A stretch of 38,571 nt of DNA, from contig MFDD01000002.1 in assembly GCA_001776775.1 (NCBI GenBank), positions 270,773 through 309,343 of the forward strand, read 5' to 3'. Positions 1-7,980 of the stretch are shown one piece after another. The stretch is from Candidatus Daviesbacteria bacterium RIFCSPHIGHO2_02_FULL_43_12 (lineage in GTDB: Bacteria; Patescibacteriota; Microgenomatia; Daviesbacterales; UBA10151). The first letter of the stretch is position 1. The number at the start of each line of letters is the position of its first letter. A program made the translations under genes and the position numbers. The notes under the pieces were generated by a model that did no database searches, had not been told where the DNA came from, and worked only from the letters and a program-made list of their open reading frames with translations.

Positions 1-413
1 TTTCTCTGCCAAGGATATATCACTTTAGATGCCGGATGTCTTTTTGAACCAACTACAATATCGGCATTATACCATTCAAAATGCTCAAGCATCATGGATA
101 TTCCATTGGGATTAATATCTGCTCCGGCATCTATGAAGGCGATAATTTTACCCTTGCTCGAAGCCATTCCAAAACGGACAGCATAACCTTTTCCTTTATT
201 ATGCTCATAGCCGACTACTTTAATATTACTTTTGTGGTTAGCAAGATTAGTCGCTTTCTCAAAGGTTTTATCAATTTTACCATCCACCACGCAAATTATC
301 TCTGTCGGGTAACGTAATTTATCGGCTACTTGCTTTATACGGTTTAAGTCTTCCGCAATTGTGCCCTCCTGCTTAAATGACGGCACGATAATCGACACTA
401 AGGGTAATTCCAT
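1..413 (-). CDS. GT2 family glycosyltransferase, partial (C-terminus beyond window)
   Basis: This is the first ~137 codons of a GT2 (GT-A fold) glycosyltransferase; the 3' part lies beyond position 1. Translation begins MELPLVSIIVPSFKQEGTIA, the usual first strand of GT2 enzymes. CVVDG near residue 41 is the nucleotide-binding strand, and HNKGKGYAVRFGM near residue 71 is typical of the DPM1-like branch. The metal-binding region reads IDAGADINPNG (about residues 94-104), with DAGAD in place of a plain DxD. GSKRHPASK (122-130) matches a subgroup I associate with polyprenyl-phosphate sugar synthases. The ATG at 413 is chosen because it begins the conserved strand and a promoter-like -10 box ends 6 nt upstream. 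The acceptor and sugar cannot be told from this fragment. It is separated by 46 bp from the flippase gene upstream, so it may be transcribed on its own. Confidence 0.85.
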   Translation of the reverse strand, partial: MELPLVSIIVPSFKQEGTIAEDLNRIKQVADKLRYPTEIICVVDGKIDKTFEKATNLANHKSNIKVVGYEHNKGKGYAVRFGMASSKGKIIAFIDAGADINPNGISMMLEHFEWYNADIVVGSKRHPASKVIYPWQR

Positions 414-448
414 ACTCCAAGTATACAAATCCTTATCTCTTTAGTGAA
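414..448 (-). promoter_or_regulatory. Candidate sigma70-type promoter giving a leaderless mRNA
   Basis: On the minus strand TTCACT (448-443) and TATACT (425-420) are separated by 17 nt. The ATG of the downstream GT2 starts 6 nt after the -10 box, so transcription would begin at or next to the A of ATG. GGAG at 418-415 sits only one base before the ATG, too close for a normal ribosome binding site. The promoter lies between the flippase stop (460) and the GT2 start (413). It is called by eye only. Confidence 0.45.
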
Positions 449-459
449 GCCCCAAGATT

Positions 460-1722
460 TTACGGGACTACGGGCTTAATCTTAAAAAGATCTTTGAAAG
501 TTAGTGTTACTGGACCAAGCAAGCAAACCAAAAGCAGCGCGTTTATACTTAAGTTTATATTTAATACCATATCCAGGGAGCTATGAAAAACCCAGATCCC
601 AATAATCTGCATCAGAGAAGCTATTAAAGGTAAGGTTATAATCTTTAGCCGATGTATCGCTAGGTAAAAATTAAGTAGTAGCGCAGAGATCGTATAAATT
701 CCTATAGTTAAGGAGAATTTAGTCAAAAGCAGAGAAGCCCCGGCAAACGAGCTGCCATAAAGAAGATTCGTAAAAAGAAGTGGTCTGGCTGTAAACATCC
801 CGATAGCCACACTGCACATCAATATTGTAAGCCCTAAACTGGACAAAAATATTTTAGCCACAGGTTCCCTATTTGCAAAACGTTTAGAGATTAAAGGAAA
901 CATCACTCCGACTATAGGAGCCGTCCCAAAGAGGATAATTTTGCTCAAAGTGGATGCTGCAGAGTATATCCCAGCTTCAGTTCCACTAAAAAAATGTTTC
1001 ACTAGAATTAAATCAATGGTATACAAAGAGGTCAGCGCCAAAGATTGAAAAAGGACTGGAACGGTAAAAATTCCAATTTGCCTGGCCTCAGGGGGGCTCT
1101 GAGGAGAGTTATTCAAGTATTTTTTTAAATAATATTTTGATACAAAAAATCCTGCAGCTGTGGCCAAAGCAAATGCAAACAAAGCTCCATTTAAATGAAA
1201 ACCCAGTAACACCAAAGCTATGCCCAGACCTAGTTTAACCGGAATTTCTACAAAGTTCGTAATCATTAGTTCTTTAAATTTTAACAACCCCTGCAAAGAA
1301 GACCTTAGCAGAATATTCGGGAGTGCAAAGAAAAAAGCAACAGCTATAAAACCTACCGACAGAATAGATGTGATGTTTAAAAACTTGGAAATAAAAGGGG
1401 TAGACAAAAGTAAGATTAAAAATGCTAGACTCGAAAGAAGCAGGGTTTTTTTGAAAAACCAAGCTATCAGATGTGCCACTCGACTCTCCGGGGAACCGGA
1501 GATAAATTTTATAATCACTAGCCCTAATGCGCCTGGTAGGATGCTTAGTATCCCAATAAATGAAAACAGGGCAACTAATTCTCCGTAACTTTCCGGCTGA
1601 AGCAGTTTACCCATCAAAAAATGATAGATATAGTTAAATACGTTAATCCCATTACTACCAACAATCATAATGATAGATCCTGCCAAAAATGGATTTTTTA
1701 TTGATCGGTTTAAGTAGTTCAT
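460..1722 (-). CDS. Oligosaccharide flippase, Wzx / polysaccharide biosynthesis family
   Basis: A 420-residue multi-pass membrane protein of the MOP superfamily, expected to flip lipid-linked sugars across the cytoplasmic membrane. The N-terminus (residues 10-50) has a first hydrophobic helix followed by YNYI-type aromatic residues and LLQPESYGELVALFSFIGI, a typical Wzx signature. About 12 hydrophobic segments are visible, and the length fits the family (400-480). A TTG at 1731 would extend it by three residues. I prefer the ATG at 1722 because it forms an ATGA overlap with the stop of the PIG-V-like gene upstream, the junction type used throughout this run. It is the last gene of the 24-gene run. 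Its substrate is presumably the glycan assembled by the neighbouring transferases; the sequence does not reveal it. Confidence 0.88.
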   Translation of the reverse strand: MNYLNRSIKNPFLAGSIIMIVGSNGINVFNYIYHFLMGKLLQPESYGELVALFSFIGILSILPGALGLVIIKFISGSPESRVAHLIAWFFKKTLLLSSLAFLILLLSTPFISKFLNITSILSVGFIAVAFFFALPNILLRSSLQGLLKFKELMITNFVEIPVKLGLGIALVLLGFHLNGALFAFALATAAGFFVSKYYLKKYLNNSPQSPPEARQIGIFTVPVLFQSLALTSLYTIDLILVKHFFSGTEAGIYSAASTLSKIILFGTAPIVGVMFPLISKRFANREPVAKIFLSSLGLTILMCSVAIGMFTARPLLFTNLLYGSSFAGASLLLTKFSLTIGIYTISALLLNFYLAIHRLKIITLPLIASLMQIIGIWVFHSSLDMVLNINLSINALLLVCLLGPVTLTFKDLFKIKPVVP

Positions 1723-2816
1723 GATATCCAATATGCGTTTACAAATAATGCTACATTTATAATCTGGAGTATTGCGAAAACAAAAATTAATATGGCGAAT
1801 AGATATTTTGATCTAAAAAAGTGGCTAAAAACAAAAAATATCGGAAAAGCACCCAGAATATAACGAGGCATGGAGGAAAGGGTGCCTGTCAAAGTAGGCG
1901 TTAACAGTACTCCCAGGCAAAAAATCAACAAAGCTTTATCTATTTTCTTCCAATAAGCAATTATAGTTCCTAGAGCAAAGACTGTGGTTAAAAACTCTTG
2001 GACAGAGATAAAAAATACATAGCTTAAAGGGTTAACTGTGGCAAAGATTTTAAAATACCTGAAAAATACCTGGGGCAGGAGAATAAAACTCTCCCCGGTC
2101 CGATGAGCTCCAAATTGAGGTTGAACATGAATAAAGTATAAAAAATCACCAGTCTGATAAAAGTTTAAGGCCAGTACTGCCACCAGCCCTATCGGAACTA
2201 GCACAATTGCCAGTAACGAGGTTTTTTGTCTCTTTTGTTTCCACCACATCCAGAGAAGTGCTGGTATTAAAAATATCCCTACAAGTCTGGTAAAACAGGC
2301 TAGCGCTCCACAAACAGAAGATAACAGAAATTTATTTCTTTTGGCAAAATAAAGGCTGAGGACTGAGAGGAGCAGGAAAAGTGACTCTGTGTAAACAGCT
2401 CCTAAATAGAATGCACTAGGAAAAGCTAACAACAAAGCTAATCCTTTATAAACAGAAGCTTTGGGATAATAAAGGGAAAAAAACTTTACACCCACATATG
2501 CAAAAAGGGCTGCACAAACATTACTGATGATAAAACCGCTCAAAAGCACATCTTTCGTTAAAAACGATACAGCATGTATTAGCATCGGGTATCCGGGAAA
2601 AAAGGCCTGTTCAAATTGGTGATACCCAAATTTACTTATCGAAAGATAATGCTGACCATCGAAATTAGCCCAATACCATAGGTTCGGGGCGCTTCTCCAA
2701 GTTACAAACTCTACTCCGGTAAAGTGGTGGTTGGAACGAAGGATCAAGGAGCTTAGCTCGGCGACTATAAAGAGTACGGCTCGCCAAAGTAGAAATATCG
2801 AGGATACAATTATCAT
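1719..2816 (-). CDS. PIG-V-like GT-C mannosyltransferase (membrane protein)
   Basis: A 365-residue integral membrane protein resembling bacterial relatives of eukaryotic PIG-V (GPI mannosyltransferase 2, GT76). In eukaryotes that family transfers mannose from dolichyl-phosphate-mannose on the outer (luminal) face. Visible signatures are WYWANFDGQHYLSISKFGY (about residues 47-65), with the expected catalytic Asp at about 53 after the first helix, and the FFPGYPML motif (about 72-79). About 8-9 further hydrophobic segments follow, including YTESLFLLLSVLSLYFA. The start ATG (2816) overlaps the upstream stop as ATGA. It probably adds a hexose from a polyprenyl-phosphate donor to the surface glycan, but donor and acceptor are inferred. 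A distant relative sits at 34600 on the plus strand. Confidence 0.8.
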   Translation of the reverse strand: MIIVSSIFLLWRAVLFIVAELSSLILRSNHHFTGVEFVTWRSAPNLWYWANFDGQHYLSISKFGYHQFEQAFFPGYPMLIHAVSFLTKDVLLSGFIISNVCAALFAYVGVKFFSLYYPKASVYKGLALLLAFPSAFYLGAVYTESLFLLLSVLSLYFAKRNKFLLSSVCGALACFTRLVGIFLIPALLWMWWKQKRQKTSLLAIVLVPIGLVAVLALNFYQTGDFLYFIHVQPQFGAHRTGESFILLPQVFFRYFKIFATVNPLSYVFFISVQEFLTTVFALGTIIAYWKKIDKALLIFCLGVLLTPTLTGTLSSMPRYILGAFPIFFVFSHFFRSKYLFAILIFVFAILQIINVALFVNAYWIS

Positions 2817-4498
2817 TTTGCCTTTCTAAATTTAAAAAATACACCTAAGCTTAACACAAGAGCAGCGAGCGAAAACATATTCGAAGCGAAGCGAAGTGGA
2901 GTCTCTCCAAATCTTACTCCTATAGTATGAGCTCCGCTGGGGACTTCGAAAGTTATTAGCCCCTCTGTGACCGGATCCCAGGGATCTAGGGTCTTGGTTT
3001 TAACTCCGTCAATATAAACCTCCCAGCCAGGATAATAGACCGTTCGATCCGTTAAAAGCAGGCTGCGACTAGACGAGCTGGAAAATTCATGATAGCTAGT
3101 TTTCCAAACAGTATTTTGCACCAATCCGCTGCCGTCTTTAATTTGAAACCTCAAGCTTGATTGCCAAACATTAGTGTTTTGCCATTTTGGAGCATGTTCA
3201 TGAGCCAGAGTCGTAGTTGTATCAATTGCCCGGTCGTCAAAGAAATAGGCAGGGGGAGAATAATATTCATTGACTTTCCAGTGATTACGATTTAAAAATA
3301 ACAACACCCCCAAAGCAGCTATTGCAATAAAAATCTGCTTTCCTCTAATTAATCTTTGGATAAATTTAATTTCCAACAAGCATGCGGACAGGAGGGAACT
3401 AGCAAATACGATAACCATTAGTAGTCTCCAGGGAAATTGAATAAATTTTAAGGGGGTAAGAGTATTTACGACAGATGAAGAAATCGGTTGCATCATAAAT
3501 AATGCTCCCATGGTTAGCAAAACCCCAAGCGCAAAGAGTAAACCTACCCCCCTTTTTTTCCTTCTTCCAAATGGCACTAACCAGACTAAGCAAGCAATTA
3601 CTACGCTAATATGCGCCAGTCCAATCTGAAAGGACATCTCGCCATGAATAATTCCAACTTTAGATCCGCCAAACCCCCAGGGAGAGTACAATAGGCTTTG
3701 AAGCGAGGGGTAATGTTTTAAAAAATAAGGATAAATTACCTCTCCAACCTTAGTTAAACTCTCCTCAGTTATAGCCGGAACCCAAAAAAAGGCTGTTATA
3801 CTCGCAGCATAGCAAAAGGACAGACTCAAAAATTTGACTTCTATTAAATGCTTTTGTTTATAGAGCTGACATAAACCATAGATAAATAACAGGGGCATAA
3901 AAATCATTGCCGAAATATTATGCGAGGTAACAATAGCCCCAATACTTAGTCCAAGCAGTACTATCCTTAAAGCTGTTACTTTCTCCAGTAATCTTTCCAG
4001 AGAATAAAAGGCTAGCGGTAAAAGAGTCATCGCCACCACTTCACCAATGGCTCCTCTGACATAGACATTTAAAAAATGATATGGTACATAGGTATAGAAA
4101 GCTCCTGCGATAAAGCTACTCATTAAGCTAAAATGTTTACGCAGCCAAATGAACATAAAAAACCAACCCAAAGGGAAGCTTAAAATAAAGATCAGCTTAA
4201 AACTTGTTAAATAGTCCAGGCCAACTAGTACAAAAACTTCCTCAATATAATAGGGCAGGGGATAAGCAAAATTAAAATAAGGGTATCCCAAACCCCAGTT
4301 TAGGCGTTTGCTCCAACGAACCGGAAAATGGCCGTCCTTGATTGCTCTATCAAATTCCACTAAGCGGATAAAATGTCCCTGCGTATCATGCCCGGTTATA
4401 AGCCCCGGTTTGGTCAGCGCTTTAAATGCAGGGAAAGATAGAGCAGTTATTAGAAGTAGTATACCTATGTTAAGATAAAACTTTTTTATAAACTTCAT
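2813..4498 (-). CDS. GT-C-like membrane protein, 'PTPS-related' family (PF10131 type)
   Basis: A 561-residue multi-pass protein of the family misleadingly named '6-pyruvoyl-tetrahydropterin synthase related'; it is not a pterin enzyme. After one N-terminal helix (residues 7-25) comes the family hallmark: GHDTQGHFIRLVEF (37-50), then DGHFPVRWSK and GYPYFNFAYPLPYYI (71-85). Asp38 is the likely GT-C catalytic acidic residue. About ten hydrophobic segments follow. The C-terminal ~75 residues hold a soluble domain with YYPGWEVYIDG (488-498) and a last helix, as in YfhO-type proteins. It is one of three such genes here (also 26642 and 28338). The start overlaps the upstream GT4 gene by 29 bp; no later Met keeps the first helix. 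Outer-face sugar transfer is likely but biochemically unproven for the family. Confidence 0.8.
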   Translation of the reverse strand: MKFIKKFYLNIGILLLITALSFPAFKALTKPGLITGHDTQGHFIRLVEFDRAIKDGHFPVRWSKRLNWGLGYPYFNFAYPLPYYIEEVFVLVGLDYLTSFKLIFILSFPLGWFFMFIWLRKHFSLMSSFIAGAFYTYVPYHFLNVYVRGAIGEVVAMTLLPLAFYSLERLLEKVTALRIVLLGLSIGAIVTSHNISAMIFMPLLFIYGLCQLYKQKHLIEVKFLSLSFCYAASITAFFWVPAITEESLTKVGEVIYPYFLKHYPSLQSLLYSPWGFGGSKVGIIHGEMSFQIGLAHISVVIACLVWLVPFGRRKKRGVGLLFALGVLLTMGALFMMQPISSSVVNTLTPLKFIQFPWRLLMVIVFASSLLSACLLEIKFIQRLIRGKQIFIAIAALGVLLFLNRNHWKVNEYYSPPAYFFDDRAIDTTTTLAHEHAPKWQNTNVWQSSLRFQIKDGSGLVQNTVWKTSYHEFSSSSSRSLLLTDRTVYYPGWEVYIDGVKTKTLDPWDPVTEGLITFEVPSGAHTIGVRFGETPLRFASNMFSLAALVLSLGVFFKFRKAK

Positions 4499-5489
4499 AA
4501 GTTAATCTGGCAGTTTCCGGCCAGCTAAAACGCTTAATATTTTGCCTTCCTTTGTTGATTAGTTCCTGTCTAAGTGTCGGGTCTAACATTAACTTAGAAA
4601 TAGCACTTCTAATTTCAGACACCGAGTAAGGATCAACTAATATCGCTCCCTCGCCAGCGATTTCAGGTAAAGACGAAGTATTTGAGGTCACGACTGGCAC
4701 CCCTAATTGTTGAGAATCTAAAACAGGAATTCCAAATCCTTCATAAAAAGATACAAATAATGACCCCAGCGAACTGTGATAGAGACCTACCAAATCCTCG
4801 TCACTCACATAGCCTACCCTCTTAATGTACGGACTACCGGCATACTTCTCCAAAAATTCCTTATGACTCCTTAGTTCAGGATGATTCTGGTCAGTTTGTA
4901 AAAAACTTTTTCCGACTAGTACCAGGGTTATTTTTTCCTGGATACAAGCTTCGCACATCGCCAGTATGTTTTTATTCCAAGAGATATTTCCCACATTAAT
5001 AAGATATTTTTCTGGTAGGTTATATTTAAGACGGATATCCTCCTTAACTGGCTTATCTTCAAGAGATTGAGCTAAATAAACCACCTGAACTTTTTTATTT
5101 GGAATTTTTAGTATGTTGACTATATCTTTTTCTGATGCAGTTGAATCAGTAATTATCATTTTTACACCGCGCAGAGCTATCTTTTGTCGTAAAAAAACCA
5201 ACTTTCCTCTAATCCCCGGAGGATACTGCCCTGGAAACTTCAAAGGGGTGACATCGTGAATGGTAACTACTGTGGGGGCCAATTTTTTAATCGGAAGGGT
5301 AGGATAAAACAAATCAAAGAAAGGTATGTGTATTAAATCAACCTTGGGTAGATTTTTTCCCCCATCCCACTCAATGATCTCTAGATTCTTAATTTTTTTT
5401 AGCTCAGGTAACAGACCTTTTAAATAATAGCCCACTCCCCGAGATTGATGGCCCGATGTTAGAGGTGATATATCAATGGCAACTTTCAT
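4470..5489 (-). CDS. GT4 family glycosyltransferase (mannosyltransferase-like)
   Basis: A 339-residue GT-B glycosyltransferase of the GT4 'group 1' family, using a nucleotide sugar on the cytoplasmic side. The N-terminal domain has MKVAIDISPLTSGHQSRGVG, where GVGYY is the acceptor-side glycine loop. The C-terminal domain starts near residue 162 with YLINVGNISWNKN and carries FVSFYEGFGIPVLDSQQLG (245-263), then SLPEIAGEGAILVDP. The normal EX7E pair reads E250...D258, so the second Glu is an Asp. An open frame reaches a Met at 5564. I prefer 5489 because it begins the conserved fold and makes an ATGA overlap with the GT2 stop, and the extra 25 residues have no family match. The sequence resembles mannosyltransferases of O-antigen loci, but the specificity is a guess. 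Confidence 0.85.
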   Translation of the reverse strand: MKVAIDISPLTSGHQSRGVGYYLKGLLPELKKIKNLEIIEWDGGKNLPKVDLIHIPFFDLFYPTLPIKKLAPTVVTIHDVTPLKFPGQYPPGIRGKLVFLRQKIALRGVKMIITDSTASEKDIVNILKIPNKKVQVVYLAQSLEDKPVKEDIRLKYNLPEKYLINVGNISWNKNILAMCEACIQEKITLVLVGKSFLQTDQNHPELRSHKEFLEKYAGSPYIKRVGYVSDEDLVGLYHSSLGSLFVSFYEGFGIPVLDSQQLGVPVVTSNTSSLPEIAGEGAILVDPYSVSEIRSAISKLMLDPTLRQELINKGRQNIKRFSWPETARLTYEVYKKVLS

Positions 5490-6349
5490 CTTAGTTTTAA
5501 ATATCTTAGATAAGCTCGAGGGAAACGTAGAGCGGAAAAAAATGAAAAAAGCAGACCCCTCCATCCATCAAGAATACCTTTATTTCTAATGGTGGTGATT
5601 AAAAACCAACTTATTGGTTTGATAATCAAATACGAAGTTGCAAAACTTAAAGACAGGGCTTTAGGATTTTTGAGAAGCTCATCTCTGATAAGATTCACAT
5701 AGCGGCTGTTCCTTTTTAGGTACCGAGCAAAGTTTGGTGAGTCATTATGTAATAAGTTACTCCCAAGCCACCCCACCCTTCCCTCAACCACCATTTGCTC
5801 ATGTACGCTTTTGCAAGGCAAATAAGCCTTATTTCTTTTAAACAGCCTTATTACACCATCGGGATAAGTTCCTCCAAACCTCAAGTACTTACCTAAAAAT
5901 AAATTTAGCCTTGGAAAGAAAAAGGCTACGTAATCTCCCTCTTTCGTACCAATCGGTCCATCCCTTTTTTCTAGTAATTCAGTATGCTTGATAAATAATT
6001 TGCTTAGAACTTTTTTCTCGTATTCTACTAGCTCCCCAGGCTTGGCAGCTAAAACATATTGTATTTCCTTAGCCAGTTCCCGGCTCACGCTCTCGTCTGC
6101 ATCAAGATATAATATCCAGTCTCCTGTACATAGGTCAAACGATCTTTGTTTGTTTATATGAAAAATAGGGTGATTTTTGGTTATTTCGACCTTTGCCCCA
6201 AATTGTCGGGCAATTTCCACTGTTTTATCCGTCGAGCTGCCATCGACAATGATTATCTCAGAAGCAATATCTTTGACACTGCTCAGGCACTCTCCGATAT
6301 TTTCTTCTTCATTAAAAGTAGCTATTGCTACAGATAAATTTGTGTTCAT
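5486..6349 (-). CDS. GT2 family glycosyltransferase, WaaE/KdtX-like
   Basis: A 287-residue GT2 enzyme of the WaaE-like branch (lipopolysaccharide core beta-glucosyltransferase relatives). Signatures are VAIATFNEEENIGECLSSV (7-25), IIIVDGSSTDKT (32-43), NKQRSFDLCTGDWILYLDAD (66-85, with DAD at 83-85 as the metal site) and GVIRLFKRNKAYLPCKSVHE, the acceptor-side block with the general-base region. The C-terminus has a hydrophobic stretch (SFATSYLIIKPISWFLITTI) that probably docks it to the membrane. Compared with the two WaaE-like sisters at 13060 and 17083 it carries an extra charged stretch at about residues 104-139. It is coupled by ATGA overlaps on both sides. The real substrate is unknown, since CPR cells are not expected to make a classical LPS core. 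Confidence 0.86.
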   Translation of the reverse strand: MNTNLSVAIATFNEEENIGECLSSVKDIASEIIIVDGSSTDKTVEIARQFGAKVEITKNHPIFHINKQRSFDLCTGDWILYLDADESVSRELAKEIQYVLAAKPGELVEYEKKVLSKLFIKHTELLEKRDGPIGTKEGDYVAFFFPRLNLFLGKYLRFGGTYPDGVIRLFKRNKAYLPCKSVHEQMVVEGRVGWLGSNLLHNDSPNFARYLKRNSRYVNLIRDELLKNPKALSLSFATSYLIIKPISWFLITTIRNKGILDGWRGLLFSFFSALRFPRAYLRYLKLR

Positions 6350-7980
6350 TTTGCGCTAACTAAATAAAAAGCATCGAGTTCATTTGGGTAGTCGATTTTT
6401 TTCAATACTTCAAAGGCTAACCTGTCACGTAATCCATTATACTGGCTTGGCGTAAGTATATACAGCACATCCGGGTTTGCTGAGCTCATGAGGGGATCCC
6501 AACCTCCAAAGAAGTATTTATCAAAATATGCAACCAAATTATAAGAGTGATTCAGAGCAGAGGTATTGATATCTCGACCACGAATAAAGGTAGGGGTGGG
6601 AGTCTTGAGATAATAAACGAAAAAGATATAGGGCTGAGATCTGGCATCAGTCATATATACTAGTCTAAATCTAGGATTATCCGAAACAAAGTTCACGATC
6701 TGCTTCATGCCATATTGCCAATCTATGGCATATTGCTTGGGATATGTATTGTAGTATCCTTTGATATAGATGCCAAAGAGAATTATCAAAGCTCCCAAGA
6801 ATACAAGGCCTAAGCTGATTTTCTGCAACATTCGTTTAGGGAGATTGATAATGGTAAAAGCACCCAGCCCGGAGATTAAAGACCAACTCCCCAGCATAAA
6901 TAGGGCTCTTGCCGCATGAGGTGCTTCCATCACCATACTCGATGGCAGTGGTGCAATTAAAGCCCAGCAAAGAAGCAAAATTTGATATTTAGAACGTTCG
7001 ATCATTATTCTAAGTAGTCCTACAAAAAGAAAGAGGGCTTCAATTACATAAAATTCTCCTATCAGATGGGTTGAATGCCTCGCATTTTTATCTCCCTGCA
7101 AAAAAAGGTACTCGGGAGATAAGTGTAAAATATACTGAGAAGCCGTAATTTCTAAACGGCCAAGAAGTTCATTTTTGGTCGCCTGATAGGTAAAAGTTTT
7201 AGAAACTAATTCTTTAGGGAAAGACGTTTGATTAATCCGTGCCAGCCCTAAAAGAGCCGGATTCTTAATCATTAAGAAAATAAAAAATGAAAAGATCAAA
7301 AAACCAATTCCTATAAATGTTTTTACTTTTTTTAATTCATTAAAATAAATAATAAAAAGACATATCAAAACAAGCGGTAAAACTACTTTGGCAGAATGAT
7401 AAGTAAATAGATCTATCCCAAAAAATAGAAAAGATAATGATAATAATATATTTTTTTGCCTAAGACCGACCAGAAAAAAATATAGTCCGCACACAAAGAA
7501 GAAGAGTGCAAACTGCAGTTCGTGATTGAATCTGGAGAATTGTAAACTATACGGAGAGATTGCCAATAGAAAGGCGGTAAAAATTCCTATTATCTGGCCG
7601 GCTAGTCCTGGTAATTTTGCAAAAAGCTCTTTAGCCAGGAAATAAATCATCAGCACATTTAGCACCCCGAATATTGCCGCGGGAAGGCGGGTGCTGAATT
7701 CATTTAGTCCAAGCAGCTTTACTGACAGGGCTGTAAAGTAAATATGCACAGGATGTTTATCGTCTTCAAATGATTTAAAGTACAAAGGAAAAGTCTTGCC
7801 CCATTCATCTTTACCGAAATTGGCAATGCTATAGGCGTTATACCCTACGGCTGCCTCATCCCAGGACAAAGACGGTGGGTTTGTATCAAGCTTATACAGC
7901 CTCAAAAACGTGGCGAGTATTAAGATAACCAAGATTACAAAGGGGAAAACTAGCTTATTTTTTAGTAAAGTCGTAAACAT
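6346..7980 (-). CDS. PMT/ArnT-like GT-C glycosyltransferase (WDEA subgroup, copy 1)
   Basis: A 544-residue multi-pass membrane protein of the PMT_2/ArnT-like GT-C group, which transfers sugars from polyprenyl-phosphate donors on the outer face. After one helix (12-29) the first external loop has NPPSLSWDEAAVGYNAYSI (34-52), with Asp41-Glu42 as the expected catalytic pair, then GKDEWGKTFPLYFKSFEDDK and HPVHIYF. Roughly ten more helices follow, with a motif APHAARALFML between them. A soluble C-terminal tail of ~125 residues starts at DWQYGMKQ (about 420) and contains RSQPYIFFVYYLK. Three neighbours (7955, 9514, 18016) share this plan. It overlaps the upstream gene by 26 bp and the downstream gene by ATGA. 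The acceptor is unknown. Confidence 0.85.
   Translation of the reverse strand: MFTTLLKNKLVFPFVILVILILATFLRLYKLDTNPPSLSWDEAAVGYNAYSIANFGKDEWGKTFPLYFKSFEDDKHPVHIYFTALSVKLLGLNEFSTRLPAAIFGVLNVLMIYFLAKELFAKLPGLAGQIIGIFTAFLLAISPYSLQFSRFNHELQFALFFFVCGLYFFLVGLRQKNILLSLSFLFFGIDLFTYHSAKVVLPLVLICLFIIYFNELKKVKTFIGIGFLIFSFFIFLMIKNPALLGLARINQTSFPKELVSKTFTYQATKNELLGRLEITASQYILHLSPEYLFLQGDKNARHSTHLIGEFYVIEALFLFVGLLRIMIERSKYQILLLCWALIAPLPSSMVMEAPHAARALFMLGSWSLISGLGAFTIINLPKRMLQKISLGLVFLGALIILFGIYIKGYYNTYPKQYAIDWQYGMKQIVNFVSDNPRFRLVYMTDARSQPYIFFVYYLKTPTPTFIRGRDINTSALNHSYNLVAYFDKYFFGGWDPLMSSANPDVLYILTPSQYNGLRDRLAFEVLKKIDYPNELDAFYLVSAK

Noticed and set aside
2813-4498. Pterin biosynthesis role for 'PTPS-related' proteins
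   Set aside because: The database name is misleading; the proteins are multi-pass membrane proteins with GT-C features and no pterin synthase motif.
5490-5564. N-terminal extension of the GT4 gene to the Met at 5564
   Set aside because: The extra residues resemble the reverse frame of the upstream gene's end and precede the first conserved strand; the ATGA overlap at 5489 fits better.
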